From: Strix aluco
Lineage: Eukaryota; Chordata; Aves; Strigiformes; Strigidae
Length of the DNA stretch: 64,000 nt
Direction: 5' to 3'
Assembly (NCBI RefSeq): GCF_031877795.1
Contig: NC_133932.1
Location: 39,756,180 to 39,820,179, forward strand
The first letter of the stretch is position 1. The number at the start of each line of letters is the position of its first letter. The notes beneath the pieces are model-generated. The model was not told the origin of the DNA, ran no database searches, and saw only the letters and a list, made by a program, of their open reading frames with translations. The position numbers were made by a program, and so were the translations under genes. Below, one piece after another: positions 38,001 through 47,000 of the stretch.

Positions 38001-41000
38001 TGGTTGGTTTGTTGTTGTTTGGTTTTTTTTTAAACCTGCATAGAACAGCTGAGCTGGTTAGATTCTTTGTTGCAGTGTAATATAGAGCAGCATATAAACA
38101 CAGTGAAATTTAAGAGGGAACATTGGCCGGACACTGTTTGGATTAAAGGACTTCTAGGAATTACCAGATTCACTTTCCTCATCTGGAGAGCTAGATGCTC
38201 TTCCGCTTTCTCCTTTCTTACCCATTTTCCCCGCGTCCCTCAAATTTCTGTTTTTTTAATGTGAGGGAAGGATGTGTATTCTCCTGCCTTTCAACTCTCA
38301 TCCCTACTCTCTTACAATGCAGTCAATGTGTGCTGCACGCCGTAGCCACTGGTATCTTCGAGATCATTGTGGATCAGTCCCCCTACGCCATTGAGGACCT
38401 AATGAAAGAACTGGGTAGCAACAATGATGAGGAGGATGTGTCTGCAGAAGACAAACAGGAAAATGAAGAGGTGCATAAAACCAAAGGTGAGGAGGAACTT
38501 CTAAATGGCCTTGGTAGCACTTGCTAGGATTTAAATACCTGTTTTTTAAAAATACATTTTTGCTCTGAACCAGTCAAACACATGTTTAAGGTGGTGTAAG
38601 GATAAATGTGTTTTCCTGTCTTCCCTTCAGATGTGCTTAAACAAAGTGACTACAAAAGAACATGTCACAGAAATCAGTGGTCTCTATAAAATCAGGCAAC
38701 ATCAGCTTTCTGCAACAGTGCTAGATTTTAACCCGGTCGGGCTTTTGGCTCTTGGATGTCCATAACATTTTTTAAGAAGATGAGGTTTGGGCATTCTGTG
38801 GGTGTTTTAAATTAAAAAAAAAAAAAAATTAAAATGGAAGGTTTTCAATCCAGACACACTCTGGCACAGAGGTGATTTTTTTAAAAGGTGCTCAGATAAT
38901 GCCACAGTTGTGTATTGCATAATGGTGACGTAAAGTAGTTAAATCAGTCCAGGTTCACAAGATTGCTTGAAGAAAAGCACCTGATCTGTCTATCAGAGTA
39001 GGTATACTGTCTTGTTTTTTACAAACTAAACATTAATACTCAGTCTTTTTTTTTTTTTTCTTTTTTTTTTTTTTTATAATAGCAGACAGATGTTTGTCAA
39101 GAAAGTCAGTGCAGAGCTCTGAAAAAACAGAGGATGTTTCTGAAAATGCTGATGGCGGTATCGGGCCTGTTCTTCAGGTTTGTGGCTTGCTCTGTTATTG
39201 ATACTCCCCCTCTGTTTTCTTTTTTCCCATCCCTTTCAAGAGGTACAGAAGTAAAGGGTGTTAATCGGATAAACATGCTACAAAATTTAAATCTCCTTTT
39301 GCTTTACTGTAATGTGTACTCTGTGAACAGTTTATAAGAAAATAAATCTATGTCTAAATTCTGAATTCTTCTTCCCTCTCTCCCATACCTTTTTTCTGCT
39401 CCTCCCTTCCTGTTTCAAGAGTTCAAAAATATATGGTAAAAGCCAAGTCACTGTGGGTGGTGAAGCAATTAGCATATGTTTCATTGGCAATAAGAGCAAA
39501 AGTAATGAATGATGAGATACATAGGAGAGAGGGTAATGTTGCAATTTGGGTGGTTTCCCAAATTCCACTTCAGTGCAGTGTAGTGTTTTTGACAGATCCA
39601 CTCATCAAACACATATGCAGGTAGATAACGCTTCATGCATCTGTGGCTTTTAAGCAAGAATTAGGACATGTCACACTTTAAATCTGATATTTAGCTAAAT
39701 ATTTGCAGGAGTTTTGAAGCTGGTTGGCTTCTCTCAAGTAAGAATTAAGGTTAGAAATGTTTGAGAAAGTGATACTGAGTTCAACTGTTCTGTTAATGAA
39801 GCAACCCTCTGTAAAAGTCAGTATATACATGTGTGAAGGGGGTGTAAATTTAAACAGAGAAAAAATAATTCGGGATTAAAGGAAGTGGCTGTTTAAAGGA
39901 TGCGTAAGCTACTTGAAGTGTTGATAACATGAGTCACATTGGGTTATCTTGCATGAATAAGCTAACTAAGAAAAGCTGTATCATACTTTGCTCCAACAGT
40001 TTGATTATAAGGCTGTTGCTGACAAACTTTTTGAAGTGGCGAGCAAGAAAAATACACCTTCCCGTAACAGAAAGCGTCTGTACAAGCTGGTCAAAAAGTG
40101 AGTTGTGTTGAAATACACCTTGCATGTGCCACCTTGTCCTAAACCACTTTTACTCTGCTTTCTCCCCACCCTCACTTGTCCTGGTGACAATGGCACGAGA
40201 ACAGGCCTGTCTCACAGTCCAGGATAGCGTGCATAAGGTGCCTGAAGCCTGTGCTACTGTTCCTCATTGGTACTAGACGACTGCAGCTAGCTGAGGTGTA
40301 TCTATGCTAGGTGCATTTTTACTGCAGGATGTGACACTAGATTGTGTGTGTTGCAAGTTACAGATATGGGAGAAGTGTTAAATTGCTGTTTTCTCAATAC
40401 TTTCAGTGATTTGGTTTGAGTTTTTGGATTTCTGAGGCAGATCTCTTCTGAAATGAGCTCTTTGTAAATTCCTGTGCAAAATATGTTCCTATTTTGACAA
40501 AACCATAATAAAGTACAGTGACACTATGCTGTTAGTGTTAGTATTGGTACTAAACCAGTAATACTGTTTTGTTTTTCCTTCTTTCCCTTCCTCCCCACCT
40601 CCAGGTTCCAGGACTTAGCAGAAGGTAAGGACTGAGCAGCATACAGAGACAGTAATTTATTTCACTTTAAGGATACATAATGTTCCCATACAATGTGTAT
40701 TGCAAATCTTTTTTTATTTTAATGTGAATTTCAAGAATACTGTTTTGGTTTTTTTTTTTTTAAATCACATGAAGACACATTACATGTTTTTGGTGAGGTG
40801 ACCAAATCCTGTTCAGAATTTGAGCAACTCTGTACTTCGTCCTTAAATGAAAGATGATTTTTTTTTTTTTACTTAAGTAAGAGTCACTTGTATGATTTTC
40901 TTTTGGGTTAAGTGGGGAACAAGGAATTGATTTTCTTTCTGTGGGAGTTATGCTGTATATGAATAGCATAATTGTGCATAGAAATAGAACTACTTGTTTT

Positions 41001-44000
41001 CAGATACCTTATCCTTCCTCCTCAACAGGAATCTTCCCCCAGGATCTTCCCGAAGATGTTTCTACAGATGAAGATGATGATGAATTCAGCAGGGGAAGGC
41101 GAAAGAAAAAAGCTGTCAAGCCTTGGGAGAAAAACAAGTTGGAAAAAGTAAAAGGTAAGGCAAGATCAACCTTTGGAAGAGAGACAGTCTGCAGCCACAT
41201 GTAATTTGACAAAGTATCAGCTACAAGCTGTTCTGAAGAAGGAAAACCTGTTGTTCAAAGTGTGCTGATTTGTATCCTGTTGCGATGAAGGTTAAATGTG
41301 AAATTAAGGTCTCTTTGAAAGTGGTGAGAATTTTGTTACCAATTTCGAGGTAACCATCACCTCAAAAATTTCAATCAAAAGCAGAACTGGAAGCAGTTGT
41401 TTGCATTGCTTAATTAAGCAGTTCCATTTACTGTAGGAAAATAGAAACATGTCAGTTGTCTTAAAATAGGATGACTGTTAGAATATAGCAATTGGGGAGT
41501 GTTTCTGGAAAGGTGAAGAGAGTTACTGAGAACCACATGTAAGTATCTCCAGCATCACAGCTTATATTGATGTGGCACAAGCCCAGTCATACCCAAAAAT
41601 ACCTCACTAAACTACTGAACCCGAGTTGCCCTTCTGATGGGCTTAACAGGTGGGTAATAACAACTTTTCCTAGCAATATTGCTATACGAAATAGGGATAC
41701 CACTGGGAATGTCTTAGATGTTAGCTGTGACAAGGCAAGATCAGCAAAATATTAATTAGGGCAGTTGTCAGAGGAGTGCAATGTCCTGACCAGCTGTAAT
41801 AGTAAGACTGTTGTGCTGGCTGATAGGTGTACCATTTTCCTGCTATTTTAAGAGGAAAAAAAAAAATAGAATGGAATTCAGTTGTTGTAAGTACCTTTGT
41901 GTTTCACATCTGTGTTATACGGCATTCTTTTTTGGGGTGGATATAGAGGATGAACAAGAGATGTCAAATGCGAAGGAGGCATCAGTTCCCCAGAAGAAGA
42001 GGAAAAAAAGGAAGAGGGACAGGCCAAGTGCTGATTCTGGAACAGCTGATGGAAACTGTGAGGAGGAAATAGCTGAAACATCTGGATCTAATGTTTTTAG
42101 CCAGGGAAAGGTGCCAGAAAGTAACAAGGAAAGGAAGAAAAAGAAATTGCTAGTAAATGAGGCAAATGAGACCACAAATGCAGCAACTGACACTAGAGAA
42201 AATCACAGTATCTCTGCGCAGAACATACCGGCTAACAGAGAACAGAGTAAAAAGAGTCAGTTGAAGAAAATGAATCCAAAAATGCAAAACGTTCCTGTAG
42301 AACCGGTGTGTCAGAATGGACCAGCTAATGCCAGTGGGGCAGAGGATGTCAGCCCATCCGTCACGCCGTTAACTAAGGTTGTGAAAAAGAAACAGAAAAC
42401 AAGGGCTGTATTTGTGAATGGGGATACCCTTTTGCAGCAAAATGACATGAAATCCAACAAGGACAGCTTGCTGGGGACCCTGTCAGGAGATGCAGACTCT
42501 GAATCTGTGTCCTCCAGGAAGGTCAAATTGAAGACAAAGACAAAGCTAGTTGTTTTGGAAGGAATGAAAGTGTCCAGCCAGAAAGCAGCAACCTTGAAAA
42601 AGAAGAGAAAAGTAAAAGAAGTGCTAAACTCTGTCGAAGCCAGTGGAGTTCTGGAGACTGCGTGCAAGAAAAGCAGGAAGGGGGTACGTATACCTCATTC
42701 TTTTCTCTGCCTTCTTCATGAGCTGCCAGGCTCGTTTTCAAATTTGGCTTTAGCTTTCTGAATGTGGGGTTTCATGGGCAGGCTGCATGGATCATGTCAT
42801 CATGCATTGTCACCAAAAAGCTCAATTCCCCAGAAATCCACACCCACTGCCACAGTCTTACACCCTCCTGTGCAACAACACTAAAGCCTGTTCCAGCTGC
42901 TCAGCTGAAAGAACTCATCTAGCTGAAACTTGGGTCATTGGGGTATGGAATTGTCTTTTTTTTTTTTCTTTTTAAATTTTTTTTGGTCCCTGGGTTAATT
43001 ATTCTTTTTGCATTGGATCTCTGGTTGAGCTTACAGCATGTTCATAAAGGGCGTATTTTAGCAACAGGATGAGAATGGGAAGATTGAACATCCCTTTTTC
43101 AGCAGCAGTAACACACACTTTGATTAATATAAGCTCCTTGTGAAATTGCCTGCAGCAATTCCAATAGTGGCTTCTTCTGCTAGCTCACTCTTCATCTTAA
43201 ATTGTTAGTGCTGTATGGGAAAAGTATTTGGGGAAACAGTGAACAGAGAATATGACAGTGTGACCTTCAATGGCTCTATGATCACATTTATGAATGGACC
43301 AGTTTATTATACAGTACTGTGTTTTTTCACTAGAAAGGTCTGATTGTAGTTGTCTTCAAAAATTTATGTCCTGCAGTTTGGAAACAAGTTCGGTTTTTTT
43401 CCTCCTCTACCTCCCACCCTCATTTTCTTCTTGGCAATATGTAGAATAGGGTTGATTTTGCTCAGCAATTAGGCAGTCAAGAAGCATATTGCACTGTATA
43501 TTTTTGGTAGCATGGCTGAGACAGTGCAGGGGTTCTTCTGTCTCCTGCTACTGAATTCTTTAAAGTGCTCATTTGCTATGTATATATTCACCCTAACACA
43601 TTCAGGGGTTCAGTTATATTCTTGGAAGTCTTGTTGATAGTCTAGTTTTGGTGGAAAGAAAATTCATAAAGCATAAATGAGATTCAGAATACAAAACCAC
43701 TCCATCTTCCTCTGGCTAAACAGTGTGTGTTACTAGCTTATCAGCTCACCTCTGTTTGACTTAAGTTTAAACCTGTATCATAGTTAAGTAGTGCAGCCTC
43801 ATATATGAACTTGATATAACCACTCAGTCCTTCAAGGGAGAAAAAAATGCATTTTGAAACATTGCTTAAAGAATACTAAAATAGCTTTGACATTTTCTAT
43901 TTTTTGATGCTAAAGTACTGAGAGGGAAGAACCAAAATATTTCTCTCCCCAGTATGCAAACTGCATTTTTCTCACTTCAGGGCTTCGAAAGTAGGAACCA

Positions 44001-47000
44001 CTGGCTTTGTCTCCTGTAGCCTAAATATTCCTTGTTGCATACCTCATCTTTCTTTCTCTATAAAAGCTTAGTTTCTAAGAAAATATGTGATTACACCACC
44101 CCCATCTCCGTTTGTAAAACTTTGTTGCAACTGACCAGCAGATTCAAAAACCCGCGACACATTCAAGATGAAGTTCCTGCGAGCTTCGTGGAAATTAGTT
44201 GTTGGCACAAATTAGTGTAGCCACTGGGGGAAAGGCAGCAGCATGACCCCAGCACTTGTCTGCTGGCCAGTCAGTGCATGGGCTAGCGGGCCACCCTTTC
44301 CATGTGTAATTCTGAAGAAACTACAGCATTTGCTGTTTCTTGCCCAATCCAGGTAGCTGTGTGTATATGTGTGTGGCGAGTGGGAGTGAGGGGTGGAGAC
44401 GAGGAGAGAAATTTTGGAGTTGAGTCAGGAGGAGAACAAGAGTATTGGCATAAGAAAGAAGAGGGCAGGGTAAAGCTAAAATGCACAAATGTGGAGGAAA
44501 TTAGGCTTTGCTAATTTTGTTTTCATTGCTTGAGAAATAACATGTGGTTTTATTTCCTGGTTTTAGTTATGTAATACTGGTCTTCTGCCCAGAAGCCATG
44601 AGGGGCATGTTTTGATTCTTGATTTCAAAGACAGCACACACCCCAAAAAAAATCAACTTCAAGTATTGAGAGGGAGGAGGAAGGGAAGAAGGGGAAAAAA
44701 CAGAGAAGTGCAGCATTATTTCACGATTGTCTTCAGAATTCAGAAAATTAAGACACATGCTTTTTACTTTATTTAAAGCAGAAGTGATTTTCAAATCTTT
44801 GAAAGAGGCCATATCCCCTGGACATTTTCCACAGCACAGCTGTGAACTGCTTTTGGAATTTCACATCTGTAAGTTGCTGTGAAGCATAGCTGAACTTCTC
44901 ACAGTAGTCCACAGATATCTGGGGCCCACAGACAACAGGTTGGAAAGCTCTGGAGCGGTGCATTTCATTAATGCACTTCATTTAATCCTCCATATGAATT
45001 TGAGGCAGCAAACTAGTAGCAATACACAGTAATTGGATTTCTGAGAGTATAGACAGCCTTCATACTCCACCTTTTTTTTTTTTTTTTTTTTCAAAGTGTC
45101 CATCTTACCCTAAGGCCAGATTTGTTTATTAGTTGCGTATGTTAGCATCCAGAGGTATCACAGAAGAGATTTTGCTTAAGGGCAAGAAAAAAACCGTCAG
45201 CATTTGCGTGCAGGAGAGTTGGGTGGATTGTAAGGCAGCCTCATGCACATGAAGAAAACATCTTTGCACTCTGACAAGCCAGGCAAATGTATTGCAAGTT
45301 ATTCTTTGCTTTGCAATGACCTTCCTATTTCAGTGCAGAGCCTGCTTAAACTTCTGTTTTCAGTCATGCTAACTGCAAAGTTAACTCCTGAGAGTTAACC
45401 ATAATGATTAGCTTATGCGATCTTTCTCTCAGCTGTGGCAATATTTACAGAAGCTGCATGTGGTAAGCTCTGAGCACCGACCACTGTACTAGGTATAGTT
45501 ACCTACAGTACTTTTGTACTGAGAGCATTTTTTCCTTTCCCTCCTTTATAGGAAAGCAGTGTTGCTCTATCATCATTAAAGAAAAAGAAAGCAAAACCAG
45601 GAAGTGATTTTGTAAAATTTGAAAAATCAACTTTACCAAAGCCAGTATTCTTCAGGAAAGCCAGAAACACCATCTCTTCCACCAGGGCATCCATGCAGGT
45701 AATGTGATCTCACAGATGGCAGCTGAGTCTGGGCACAGGTCTCTTCCCAAGCTACCTGCCCCAGGACAGGGTGTTACCTCACTCATGCTGCCTTTTCCAC
45801 TCTGTGTTAGTCTCCTAACATAGGCAATTAAAACTGGAAATGCTGTTGCATTTCCTTGTAGACAGAGTCACACACGGCTCCAGAGTTTCAGAAAATGAGT
45901 TCTAGGCATCTTTAAAATCTCTTCTTCCTTCCCCCCTGCTTTCAAAAATACCTTCTTGTTGGAAGGACACCATTCTGAACCTGCTCATTTTGCAAGAAAG
46001 CAAAAGCATAAACTGACTTTCAGTCTTGCTAAGGGACTTTGAGCCTCCATTTCTTCCCATTTGTGGAGGCTGACAGCAGTACAGGGCTTCAAAAGCCCTC
46101 TTCTCTAAACCTTTTTAACATATAATATCTTTGCAAGCCCTCTTTGCACTTTTGAGGCCTGAGTGCTGTTGGGCCAGTGTATTTAATACACAAATATCTT
46201 CTTGTTTGTTGTTGAGTTACATAATGATGTTAGGGAGAGCATGTGATTTTTCTACAACTGGAATATGTTTGCTTTTGGGTAGAAAAACAATGCTGTCTTA
46301 GCAGGGGCCAGTGCTAGAGGGCTGGGGGAGTTCTAAATCAAATGATGGGAAGTAAGTGCTTTGCATCAGTTTTGATAGGATGCAGGTAAAAGAACTTGTA
46401 CCATTGCTTCAGAAATCTTATTTTATTTCATGTCTCTATTTTGCTTTATAGCTGAACAAGCTGCAGTCATCCAGCTCCAAAAAAGTCACATTTGGCTTGA
46501 ATAAAAACATGACTGCTGGTGAGTCTGATACATCTGCGTGTCTCCACACTTTCTCTTGCAGCTGAGGAAGAGGAAGCTGTACGCTGTTCTCATACACACC
46601 TGCACTCTTCACCTCTCTGGAACAGGATGGTTCTGATCATTTTTTGTCTCAATATTTGTACATAGTTCATAAACCATCCTCAAGTTCCTGTCCAGAGGAG
46701 ATAGTAAAGTTTAGGACATTCGGCCCAACGGCTAGACTTGCACGATTCCAGGGTGCTGCATTACTGACTTGCAGAGGGAGCCTTACAGATAGAAAACAGT
46801 GTAGCAGAGTGCCAAACTGCCCTTCCTGAGCCGCCTGTTCTGCAGGGCACCTCTCAGGGAAATGTGCACTTCAGTCTTCAACACTCACTTCTGTTTCCCA
46901 GGACAAAGGTGCTGATATGCTAATGAGCTCAGGCTGTATAATAGCAAAGTTTCACTTTTTTTCTTGTCTGCCTCTGATTTATTATTGATAATGAGTAGAT

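Larger units (their letters stand above)
38487..41946 (+). other. RRP1B introns 8 to 12 (exons 9-12 lie between them)
   Basis: The non-exonic parts are 38487-39082, 39178-39999, 40098-40604, 40625-41028 and 41155-41946. Contains homopolymer tracts (A run near 38815-38828, T tract 39046-39075). No mobile elements recognised. Confidence 0.8.

Noticed and set aside
39500..39600. ATGATGA box suggesting a C/D snoRNA in an RRP1B intron
   Set aside because: No CTGA D box at suitable distance and no terminal stem. A second candidate near 36795-36890 (CTGATGA ... CTGA) also lacks a stem and a proper RTGATGA box.
41001..41028. Earlier CAG acceptor for RRP1B exon 12
   Set aside because: It would put exon 12 out of phase with exon 11; the CAACAG at 41023-41028 restores the frame.
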